The notes below the pieces were generated by a model. The model saw only the letters and a list, made by a program, of their open reading frames with translations. It did no database searches and had not been told where the DNA came from. From assembly GCA_016195145.1 (NCBI GenBank), contig JACQAF010000251.1:1-31748 (forward strand): a stretch of 31,748 bases of DNA. The letters run 5' to 3'. This document shows, piece by piece, positions 24,740 through 31,272 of this stretch. Every line of letters begins with the position of its first letter. Positions within the stretch are counted from its first letter, which is position 1. The position numbers and the translations under genes were made by a program. Source of the stretch: Rhodospirillales bacterium (lineage in GTDB: Bacteria > Pseudomonadota > Alphaproteobacteria > CACIAM-22H2).

Positions 24740-25216
24740 TCTTGTGATCAAGGGGTCATTAACCAGAACCGAAACCAAGCCGTTCCGGCACGACCCGCGC
24801 GCGCCGCCCAGTTAAAAACGCTTGGGTCATGGATGATCGGTCATGAGGGCAGGGACCAAAGCGGTTAACGCGTCCATCCGCATCGGCCATGCCATATGAT
24901 TGATCACGATCATCGCCGGGGCACAACTCGACCCGGCATACAGGCGAAAACACCCACGCGCTAGCCGGTGCCGATAGCGCGGTACGAATCCTAGAAGTCA
25001 GTTTTCTTGGATCACTGGCCGAATCTTTCGACTACTGAATACTGACCGCATGATTGGGTTCCGCCACAAAAATAACGTCAGCAGCGTCCGACATTCTCGG
25101 GTCGTCAGCCATCTTAATTATTGTTCGTTACAAGGATGTTAACGCATCCAATTCATTCTAAGGTCTGTACACCCAAAAATATATCTAACTCGCGCCGTGG
25201 CCAGCCACGAGATATG
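24740..25216. other. 477-bp stretch without a supported gene, between OL and the nuclease-like gene
   Basis: It is more AT-rich than its surroundings, especially 25010-25195. I see a 5-bp hairpin CGTGG-CCAG-CCACG (25196-25209) just past the nuclease-like gene, with ATATATTTTT about 15 nt further on the minus strand: a weak terminator. GTTAACGC(G/A)TCCA occurs at 24864-24876 and 25138-25150. A 64-codon leftward frame from a GTG (24953-24759) has no ribosome site and is not called. Confidence 0.5.
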
Positions 25217-26020
25217 TCATGTCAATTCCTGTGCATCCGCCGCCGCCGCCGGCACGGCGGGCACCCCGACTGATTCCTTGTCCTTGGCTTCGGCGCGTGC
25301 GGCGCGGGCAAAGGCGGCCCGCGCCCGCTGGGCTTCGTCGCTGGTCACTACGTCGCGCTTCAGAACCTCGTTCTCAAGGATCGCGCTGAGGTAGTCGTCC
25401 TCGACCCGCAGCTTCGGAGCGATCAGGCGCAGTTCGCGGCGCAGCGCCCGGATCACCGATGGGCTGAGTAATGCCGCGGCGAGGGAGAACCGGCTAATGG
25501 CTTGCTGTTGCTGAAAGAAGGCGGACATCGACTGTTTGGTGAATTCCTCCCGCGCGAGGGTGCCAAAACATTCAAGCATCTGGTCATCTTTGGGATCGAC
25601 GTTGAGCAGGTCAATTTCGTAGACCAGAGACTTATCGATCGGCTGTCGGAAATGGATCTTGTAGAATTGCCAGACGGCACCGTTGGTCAGAACAACCCAT
25701 TCGATGCCGTTATTCGCGCCATAGTCGATCGCCTGCTTGACGTAGGACTCCTTGAGCGGCGCGTTGATCGCCTTGGCCTCGACCAGAAAGCGCAATTCAT
25801 TGTCGACTTTGACGGCAAGATCAACGTAGGTGCCGCGGATGGCGAGCTCGGTGGTGATCTCGGAATATTTCTTGTAGCCAAACAGGTCAGCGAGCATGTC
25901 GCCGATGATGACCACGGTGTCCGACTCGTTAACGTCTCGGCTCTTGGCATCGGCGAGCGCGGCTTTGTAACGTCTGAGCTGCGCCGACATCCGGTCGACG
26001 ACCTTCTTCGAAATGCCCAT
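25217..26020 (-). CDS. Stand-alone type I restriction R-subunit N-terminal-like nuclease (HSDR_N), rex position
   Basis: A 267-residue protein whose first 125 residues match the nuclease domain of HsdR-type enzymes: Glu58 (SEITTELAIRG), Asp67 (YVDLAVKVD), Glu81-x-Lys83 (FLVEAKAI) and Gln97 (VKQAIDYGA), the PD-(D/E)XK pattern with the downstream Gln. A conserved WVVLTNGAVWQFYKI follows. There is no helicase domain, which a true HsdR would have, and the rest is helical (RRELRLIAPKLRVEDD..) with an Ala-rich end. ATG 26020 has GGGGAGG upstream. It lies 22 bp after the S24 repressor on the same strand, so it should be expressed in the lysogen. An exclusion or defence role is inferred; it could also be a DNA-binding accessory protein. 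Confidence 0.8.
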   Translation of the reverse strand: MGISKKVVDRMSAQLRRYKAALADAKSRDVNESDTVVIIGDMLADLFGYKKYSEITTELAIRGTYVDLAVKVDNELRFLVEAKAINAPLKESYVKQAIDYGANNGIEWVVLTNGAVWQFYKIHFRQPIDKSLVYEIDLLNVDPKDDQMLECFGTLAREEFTKQSMSAFFQQQQAISRFSLAAALLSPSVIRALRRELRLIAPKLRVEDDYLSAILENEVLKRDVVTSDEAQRARAAFARAARAEAKDKESVGVPAVPAAAADAQELT

Positions 26021-26042
26021 CGTCACCTCCCCGTTTGGGCAG

Positions 26043-26639
26043 CTATCCCCGCTTGATCCAGACGACTGGGGCTGCCCAGTCGAGCCGCTGGTCAACCAGC
26101 GGCTCGCGCTGATTGTATCCGGTCAGATGGTACAACCCGTCGCGGCCGCGCGCCACCGTCTTGAGATAGACCGGGCCGTCATGGACATGGACCACGCAGT
26201 CGCGGCCGTGGACGTCGGCGCCAACGTCGTTCCGGCGCTCATAGAACAGGAGGTCGCCGTCGCGATAGACCGGCTCCATCGAATCGCCGCGCACCCGCAC
26301 CGCCGCACCCACGACTAGGCCGGGCGGGGCATCGACCATTTCCGTGCGATCCTGGTTGTCAACCCACAGGATTTGTGCCCCCGCGCCGATCCAGCCAAGC
26401 AGGGGCACGTTGCCCGGCACCGCCGATTCGCCGAGCAGCGCGTCGACAGAGACGTTCTCGGCGCGCGCCAATTTTTCGAGCACGCGTGCCGACAGTGAAT
26501 CGGAGCGCCCGGCAAAGAAATTGTAGAGGTTGCCGGAGCCGACATGCGCCCGCCGGCACCAGGGCAGGGCCTTGAGGCCGCGCAATTCCATGAAGCGCTT
26601 GAGCGCGGCGCGGCGGCGCTGGGCGTCGGATTCGGACAT
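26043..26639 (-). CDS. S24-family CI/LexA-like phage repressor
   Basis: A 198-residue repressor predicted to hold the prophage silent. The N-terminal HTH (MELRGLKALPWCRRAHVGSG, then LYNFFAGRSDSLSARVLEKLA) is followed by the cleavage site Ala86-Gly87 in GWIGAGAQI and the protease dyad Ser120 (RGDSMEPVYRDGDLLFYE) and Lys160 (VYLKTV), so it should self-cleave with RecA after DNA damage. ATG 26639 is chosen; an upstream TTG frame at 26681 would run through the operators. The ribosome site is weak, as for lambda cI made from PRM. Divergent from the Cro-like gene, across the operator cluster. Confidence 0.92.
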   Translation of the reverse strand: MSESDAQRRRAALKRFMELRGLKALPWCRRAHVGSGNLYNFFAGRSDSLSARVLEKLARAENVSVDALLGESAVPGNVPLLGWIGAGAQILWVDNQDRTEMVDAPPGLVVGAAVRVRGDSMEPVYRDGDLLFYERRNDVGADVHGRDCVVHVHDGPVYLKTVARGRDGLYHLTGYNQREPLVDQRLDWAAPVVWIKRG

Positions 26640-26659
26640 GGTGGCTATGGTCGCCCGGA

Positions 26660-26722
26660 TCGCATCTCTATGAGATATCAATGTTTTGCGATTTTATATT
26701 TGACGTTCGCAAAGTTATGCGA
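26660..26722. promoter_or_regulatory. Right operator/promoter region (OR-like), three dyads
   Basis: Three 16-bp sites related to TCGCA-N6-TGCGA: TCGCATCTCTATGAGA (26660-26675), TATCAATGTTTTGCGA (26676-26691) and TCGCAAAGTTATGCGA (26707-26722, perfect arms). The last two starts are 31 bp apart, as at the left operator. TTGACG (26700-26705) before the third site is the likely -35 of the rightward promoter; the -10 is not clear. ATATTTGAC followed by a dyad is shared with the left region. Confidence 0.75.
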
Positions 26723-26737
26723 TTAAGGTGGCCGACG

Positions 26738-27007
26738 ATGACCACCCTCGACCGCACCCTCGACCGCATCCGCGCCTATGCCGCCTATCACAAGTGGCGG
26801 CCGGCCCGTTTCGCGATCAAGGCCGGACTCACCCCGAACGCGCTGCGCGATTTCAACACACCGGGCTGGAATCCGCGCACCGACACGCTGCGTCGGCTTG
26901 AGGCAATCATCCCGGCCGATTTCCATGCGCCGGTCGAAACCGACGAGACCGCCGCCGCTGCGGAGGGCGCATGGCGACGCCGAAAGGGGAGCACGACCAA
27001 GCCATGA
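26738..27007 (+). CDS. Cro-like small HTH protein
   Basis: An 89-residue protein (MTTLDRTLDRIRAYAAYHKW) whose residues 15-60 form a compact helix-turn-helix (RPARFAIKAGLTPNALRDFN, then PRTDTLRRLEAII), similar to small regulators found at this place in many alphaproteobacterial prophages. ATG 26738 is preferred: AAGGTGG is eight bases upstream, while in-frame ATGs at 26681 and 26717 fall within the operators. First gene of the rightward operon, facing the S24 repressor gene, the position of cro. Confidence 0.8.
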   Translation: MTTLDRTLDRIRAYAAYHKWRPARFAIKAGLTPNALRDFNTPGWNPRTDTLRRLEAIIPADFHAPVETDETAAAAEGAWRRRKGSTTKP

Positions 27008-27069
27008 CGCGGATGATCACCCGCCGTGACGGCGTTGTCTGCCGGAACAATGAGGGGAAAATACGATGA
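27004..27069 (+). CDS. 21-codon mini-ORF linking the Cro-like and CII-like genes
   Basis: Reads MTRMITRRDGVVCRNNEGKI plus Arg, then TGA. Its ATG overlaps the stop of the Cro-like gene (ATGA at 27004-27007) and its TGA overlaps the start of the CII-like gene (ATGA at 27066-27069). It thus exactly fills the gap with coupling at both ends. The AAAGGGGAG at 26981-26989 is rather far upstream. It may be a coupling peptide without its own function. Confidence 0.45.
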   Translation: MTRMITRRDGVVCRNNEGKIR

Positions 27070-27602
27070 CCTCACGGCTCGACAGCTATAAGCCGCGGCA
27101 TTACGGCACAGCGAAGGAGGCGGCGGCGGCGCTGGTCAAGGCCGCCGGCGGGATCGAGGCGGCGGCGTCGCAGACTCGGGTCAAGCCATCGACCATGCAC
27201 GCCTATACCGATCCCGCAGCGGCGCACGTGCATATGCCAATCGACGTTGCCCTCGCGCTCCAGCGCGCGACCGGCTGCCACGATGTCACGAGATTTCTGG
27301 CCGCCGACGCCGGGCTCGCGCTGTTCCCGCTGCATCCCGACGCGGCTTATGCGGACTTTGCCGTCGGACTGGCGCGGCTCGGCAAGGAGGCCTCGACGGT
27401 GTTCGCCGAGGGCGCTGAATTTTTACAGGACGGTCGGCTCGACTCACGCGAGGCGTCGACCTGGCTGCGGGATTTCGACGCTCTGTTGCATATTGCCGCC
27501 AGATTGCGCGAACAGGTCGCGCATCGCGTCGAGGCCTTTGCCGAGCGCGCCGGATTCGGCCGCAAGAAAGAACATGACAATGCACCCAAGCAGCGCCGTT
27601 GA
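27066..27602 (+). CDS. CII-like phage regulatory protein (CP76-type)
   Basis: A 178-residue protein. Residues 12-90 show the pattern of phage CII regulators of the CP76 group (YGTAKEAAAALVKAAGGIEA, QTRVKPSTMHAYTDP, HMPIDVALALQRATG): a helical DNA-binding fold with a polar loop naming the 'DP' and a MPIDVA helix. The C-terminal half is a long helical region (ARLREQVAHRVEAFAERAG). GGGGAAAA lies just before ATG 27066. Likely decides early lytic or lysogenic transcription; the assignment rests on pattern recognition only. Confidence 0.72.
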   Translation: MTSRLDSYKPRHYGTAKEAAAALVKAAGGIEAAASQTRVKPSTMHAYTDPAAAHVHMPIDVALALQRATGCHDVTRFLAADAGLALFPLHPDAAYADFAVGLARLGKEASTVFAEGAEFLQDGRLDSREASTWLRDFDALLHIAARLREQVAHRVEAFAERAGFGRKKEHDNAPKQRR

Positions 27603-27834
27603 TCCGCGCCCTGTCGGCGCGTCGTGGCCGTTTCGCCATCATCGCACCATGGCCGCCGTTATGGCTGCGGAGCGCGATTCCGAGCTTCCGTCCGCGACCG
27701 ACAAGCGGGCGGGGGAGGGCGATGCCCGTCGGGCCGTCGCCAGCGAGTCCTCCCTGAACTTGCCGGCGGGACCGTCCTTTCCGATGGATGGCCCCGCCGG
27801 CTCTTTTTCAGGCGAAGGAAAGACCCCCCGCTAG
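27574..27834 (+). CDS. Small hypothetical protein, possible
   Basis: An 86-codon frame (MTMHPSSAVDPRPVGASW start) with AAGAAAG just upstream. It overlaps the CII-like gene by 29 bp and covers the otherwise empty 27603-27834. GC-rich third positions agree with coding. The product is Ser/Ala/Pro-rich with little predicted structure and no recognised family. Confidence 0.4.
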   Translation: MTMHPSSAVDPRPVGASWPFRHHRTMAAVMAAERDSELPSATDKRAGEGDARRAVASESSLNLPAGPSFPMDGPAGSFSGEGKTPR

Positions 27835-27847
27835 CTGGTGCATCCAG

Positions 27848-28468
27848 ATGCGTAGCCTCCTCTCCTTACCCGCCGCCGGCAAATACCGAGTAGTCGTCGG
27901 CGATCCGCCGTGGCCATACGATCTGTGGTCGAAACGCGGCGCGGGCCGGAGCGCCCTCCGACACTACCCGACAATGACATTGACCGAAATATGTTCGCTG
28001 CCGGTCGCGCAGATCGCGGCGCGCGACGCGGTCCTGTTCCTGTGGGTAACGCAGCCCGACATGTTGCGCCGCGCGCAAATGGTCCTCGACGCGTGGGGCT
28101 TCAACTACAAATCGATCGGCTTCGTGTGGGTTAAGGCCGCTTCATCTGGCGAGGACGGGAGGTCGATCCGGTTGCGCATGAATCAGGGGAAGCATACGCG
28201 CGCCGGCGCGGAGCTATGCCTGTTGGCGACGCGCGGCAACGGTTACCGGCGTGCCGATAAGGGCGTGCCCCAGGTCGTCGTCGCTCCGCAGCGCGAACAC
28301 AGCCGGAAACCGGACGAAGTCTTCGCTTGCATCGAGCGGCTTACCGGGGGCGGACCGGGTGTCGAGCTATTCGCGCGGGCGCGCCGGCCGGGATGGGATG
28401 TTTGGGGAAACGAGGTCGGCGTGTTTGAGCCGCCCGATGTCGCGGCGACCGCAGAGGTCGCGATATGA
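27848..28468 (+). CDS. MT-A70-family DNA adenine methyltransferase
   Basis: A 206-residue MT-A70 methyltransferase (m6A type). Seen are the catalytic motif DPPWPY at residues 19-24, YPTMTLTEICSLPV, the SAM-fold strand AVLFLWVTQPDML, SIGFVWVKA, GAELCLLATRG and the C-terminal HSRKPDEVFACIERL with PGVELFARARRPGWDVWGNE. These are the full motif set of the phage and bacterial branch. The start is uncertain: ATG 27848 gives the usual N-terminus; ATG 27788 is also in frame, and neither has a good ribosome site. Phages use such enzymes to mark their DNA against host restriction or to regulate promoters. Confidence 0.92.
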   Translation: MRSLLSLPAAGKYRVVVGDPPWPYDLWSKRGAGRSALRHYPTMTLTEICSLPVAQIAARDAVLFLWVTQPDMLRRAQMVLDAWGFNYKSIGFVWVKAASSGEDGRSIRLRMNQGKHTRAGAELCLLATRGNGYRRADKGVPQVVVAPQREHSRKPDEVFACIERLTGGGPGVELFARARRPGWDVWGNEVGVFEPPDVAATAEVAI

Positions 28469-28896
28469 CAGGGGCGTCGCGGCTCCACTTGCCGGATCGG
28501 CAGGAGATTCGCGCGATCAAAACGCGCTGGCATGCTCCGTCGGGCGGCGATCTGCAATTCCATCTGTATATCGGCTACATGCCGGCCAGCTCGCCGGCGG
28601 CCGCTTATGACCTCGGCCGGCCGCTCAGCGTCAAACTCACACCGAGCCGTCGTGCGTCGCGAACCGGCGCGCCGCTCATGATCTTCTCGGATGACATAGC
28701 CCAGCTTCTCTCGGAAAATTTGGAGCAGGGCCGGACACTCGGCGATTTACGCGAGATATTCAACGCCGAGTCGCTGGCACTGGCCGTCGTCGAACAGACA
28801 TGGGTGCTCTCGACCGTAGAGAACGCCGACGTGCCGCCGCTGCCAAACGATTTGAGACACGAACTAGAGCGGATGCGCGCCGAGGAATCGCGATGA
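28465..28896 (+). CDS. Hypothetical phage protein
   Basis: A 143-residue protein joined to both neighbours by ATGA overlaps (28465 and 28893). It has a mixed alpha/beta N-terminal part (IRAIKTRWHAPSGGDLQFHL) and helical segments (DDIAQLLSENLEQGRTLGDL). No family recognised. Cotranslated with the methyltransferase and the ParB-like protein, so it may act in the same process. Confidence 0.75.
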   Translation: MTGASRLHLPDRQEIRAIKTRWHAPSGGDLQFHLYIGYMPASSPAAAYDLGRPLSVKLTPSRRASRTGAPLMIFSDDIAQLLSENLEQGRTLGDLREIFNAESLALAVVEQTWVLSTVENADVPPLPNDLRHELERMRAEESR

Positions 28897-30017
28897 TCGG
28901 CGGCGCGCGCCCGGAACTTCGCTGGATCAATGTCGCGTCGCTGTTCGTCGATCATACGTATCAGCGCCCGGTCCGCGCGGACGGGCAAAACAGTATCCGG
29001 CGGATTGCCGGGAAATTCGATTGGCGGTTGATCGGTTCCCTCACGGTCACGCCGGGGCGTGCCGGCAAATACGCCGTCATCGACGGTCAGCATCGTCTTG
29101 CCGCCGCGCGTCTCCGTGACCTCACCGCTGATCTGCCCTGTATTGTTATCGAGACGTCCACAGTCGCCGAGCAGGCAGCCTTGTTCCTGGCCCTAAATCG
29201 CGACCGTGTCGCCGTCCAGCCAATCCAGCAATTCTGGTCGGCGCTAGTCGCGGGCGAAGATCTGCCGCGGCGGGTCAAAGCGGCCTGCGACGCCGCCGGG
29301 GTAACTATTGCCCGTGTTCAGACAGGTCGACATAAGCCGCTGGTCACCTCGTCCGTCGGGGCGATCTCTCGAGCGGTCGCGCGGTATGGCGACCAGACAA
29401 CGACCAACGCACTCGCCATCATCGCTGCATCGCATCCGGAAACGCCAAGCGCCTTCGGCGGACCGCTTATGAACGCAGTGTTCGCCTCGGTCGCCGGCGG
29501 TGCCGATCTGATCGCTCTGCGCGATGCTTTAGCCCAGACCGATTTGTCGGCGGCGCTGATCAAGGCCCGCGTGGAACGGCATAACAATGGGGGCAACATC
29601 GCTTGCGCGTTGCAAGCAATCCTGTATCGAGAGATGTCGGCGGTGGTCGCGCCGCCTGCGTCGGTCGATGCGATAAGGCCGAAAAACAAAAAAAAACCGG
29701 CCAAGCCATCTGTGCGACCGGCGACGCTCGGCGATTTGCGGATCGTGACCGCAAAGGCGGTGCCGCCGAAAACAACGCCGCTCGATCTTCCGCCGGCGGT
29801 CGTTCCTCTCGCTGTCGACGGGACCGAGGAGGTCGAGAGTGCGGCCCGGTTGGTGCGCTTCTTGAGATCGCGCGACTGCGAGATCGCGCCTGTGGGCGCA
29901 TCGCACTGGAAGCTCGGGCGAACGACGGTTGACCGCGAGGGCCTCCTCGCTGCTGCGAATCGCCATCGTGTGGCAATGGATAAACCCCCTTATTCGTGGG
30001 CGAACCGACGTGGATAA
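28893..30017 (+). CDS. ParB-like nuclease-domain protein (phage type)
   Basis: A 374-residue protein with an N-terminal ParB/sulfiredoxin-like fold (INVASLFVDHTYQRPV, then GKYAVIDGQHRLAAARLRDL with DGQHR at 64-68; LFLALNRDRVAVQPIQQFW). A helical middle part and a Lys/Pro-rich linker (KNKKKPAKPS near 267-276) come next. The C-terminal 100 residues may hold a second DNA-binding domain (RFLRSRDCEIAPVGASHWKL). No typical ParB HTH is seen, so this is the phage 'ParB N-terminal domain' type of unknown role. ATG 28893 overlaps the preceding stop. Confidence 0.85.
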   Translation: MIGGARPELRWINVASLFVDHTYQRPVRADGQNSIRRIAGKFDWRLIGSLTVTPGRAGKYAVIDGQHRLAAARLRDLTADLPCIVIETSTVAEQAALFLALNRDRVAVQPIQQFWSALVAGEDLPRRVKAACDAAGVTIARVQTGRHKPLVTSSVGAISRAVARYGDQTTTNALAIIAASHPETPSAFGGPLMNAVFASVAGGADLIALRDALAQTDLSAALIKARVERHNNGGNIACALQAILYREMSAVVAPPASVDAIRPKNKKKPAKPSVRPATLGDLRIVTAKAVPPKTTPLDLPPAVVPLAVDGTEEVESAARLVRFLRSRDCEIAPVGASHWKLGRTTVDREGLLAAANRHRVAMDKPPYSWANRRG

Positions 30018-30027
30018 GGACCTCCGC

Positions 30028-30249
30028 ATGGATCTGCGGGCGATTGCGTCCGACTTGGCCGCCAACGGCGGCGCGGCCTCTGCGGCGCGCCGGATCGAGG
30101 GTGCGATTGAAGCATACGAGGCCCGGCTCGCATCGGATATGGCGCGCGCGGCAAACCGCGGCCCGCAGGGCATGCCGCCCCGACACGTACCGGCCGAATC
30201 CGTACCAGCGTCGTTCATCGAACGCAGCCAACCGGAGAGGGACCGATGA
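30028..30249 (+). CDS. Small hypothetical phage protein
   Basis: 73 residues from ATG 30028, chosen because AAGGA lies seven bases upstream, overlapping the previous stop; a GTG at 30010 is also in frame. Helical N-terminal half (MDLRAIASDLAANGGAASAA, then EGAIEAYEARLAS), disordered C-terminus. The stop overlaps the next start (ATGA). No family recognised. Confidence 0.6.
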   Translation: MDLRAIASDLAANGGAASAARRIEGAIEAYEARLASDMARAANRGPQGMPPRHVPAESVPASFIERSQPERDR

Positions 30250-30377
30250 GCCGGGAAAACGCCGACCTTCTCGTGAGCGAATGCGCCACCGAGGGCGGCG
30301 CCTCGCTTCGGTACAGGTCCGACGAAACCACCTGCCGGGCGTTCATTTCGGTGAAGGGCAAATCCGATGTCCGATAG
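30246..30377 (+). CDS. 43-residue phage micro-protein
   Basis: Reads MSRENADLLVSECATEGGAS, then LRYRSDETTCRAFISVKGKS, DVR. ATGA overlap with the preceding gene and an 11-bp overlap with the DUF5131 gene leave no gap, supporting translation. The GAAGGG before the DUF5131 start lies within it. Two cysteines; no family recognised. Confidence 0.5.
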   Translation: MSRENADLLVSECATEGGASLRYRSDETTCRAFISVKGKSDVR

Positions 30378-31272
30378 CACAGACATCGAGTGGGCCGATG
30401 CAACATGGAACCCGGTGAAGGGCTGCACGCGCGTGTCCGAAGGGTGCCGCAACTGCTATGCGGAGAGGGCGGCGGCGCGGTTTTCGAAGCCCGGTGAATG
30501 GGGGCACGGATACGCCGAATGGCGCAACGGCGAGCCGCGCTGGACCGGGAAGGTGTCCCTGATCGAAGAAAAACTCGACCTGCCTCTCCATTGGCAAAGG
30601 TCGCGCCGGATTTTTGTCAACTCGACGAGCGATCTGTTTCACGAGCAACTGGCGACTGAGGAAATCGGCCGGGTGTTCGCCACCATGACGCTGTTCCGGC
30701 GGCACACCTTCCTAATTTTAACCAAGCGGCCGGAACGGATGTTGGATTTTATCAGCAGGTGGCCGCCGCGTGTCATCGCGCGAGCGCCGCTGAAAAACGT
30801 CTGGCTCGGCGCTTCGGTCGAAGACCGGGCATCGGCCGGCGATCGCCGCGACTGGCTCATGCGGGTCGCCAAGCTGGGCTGGACCACCTTCGTCTCCTAC
30901 GAGCCGGCGCTTGGACAAGTCGACTGGCGCGGCTGGCGCTTCCTCGATTGGATCATCGTCGGCGGCGAGTCCGGCCCGAAAGCGCGGCGGTCGCGTGTCG
31001 ACAACATACGCGACGCGCTTCGCCATGGCCGCAAGACCGGCATCCCCGTCTTCGTGAAGCAGATGGGCGCGCGGGTGATCGACCGCGCCGCCGCCGGGTT
31101 CGGGGGTTGCGCGCCGACCGAGTGGCCTGCCGGCACGCGGACCGAGGAAGACCCGCACGGCTATCTCTATGGCGGTCGGGGTGACGACGTTCGCGTCCTC
31201 CTGCGCGACCGCAAGGGCGGCGACCCGGCCGAATGGCCCGAGGATTTGCGCGTCCGGGAGTTGCCGCGATGA
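30367..31272 (+). CDS. DUF5131 (phage Gp37/Gp68-like) three-cysteine protein
   Basis: A 301-residue protein starting TDIEWADATWNPVKGCTRVS with Cys20, Cys27 and Cys30 (C-x6-C-x2-C), followed by NCYAERAA, RRIFVNSTSDLFHE, FLILTKRPERM, NVWLGASVED, DWIIVGGESGPKAR and TGIPVFVKQMGA. This is the complete signature of DUF5131, a TIM-barrel family related to radical SAM enzymes; the three cysteines probably bind a [4Fe-4S] cluster. The biochemical role is unknown. Common in phages beside methyltransferases, and also seen near three-Cys-motif partner (TcmP) genes, none of which is visible here. Confidence 0.92.
   Translation: MSDSTDIEWADATWNPVKGCTRVSEGCRNCYAERAAARFSKPGEWGHGYAEWRNGEPRWTGKVSLIEEKLDLPLHWQRSRRIFVNSTSDLFHEQLATEEIGRVFATMTLFRRHTFLILTKRPERMLDFISRWPPRVIARAPLKNVWLGASVEDRASAGDRRDWLMRVAKLGWTTFVSYEPALGQVDWRGWRFLDWIIVGGESGPKARRSRVDNIRDALRHGRKTGIPVFVKQMGARVIDRAAAGFGGCAPTEWPAGTRTEEDPHGYLYGGRGDDVRVLLRDRKGGDPAEWPEDLRVRELPR

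Noticed and set aside
24759..24953. A 64-codon minus-strand GTG frame in the non-coding stretch.
   Set aside because: No ribosome site, no coupling to a neighbour, cysteine/arginine-rich without pattern; kept only as a remark.
29529..30452. A 307-codon minus-strand frame across the ParB-like and micro-gene region.
   Set aside because: It runs against a gapless, coupled plus-strand operon and shows no family pattern.
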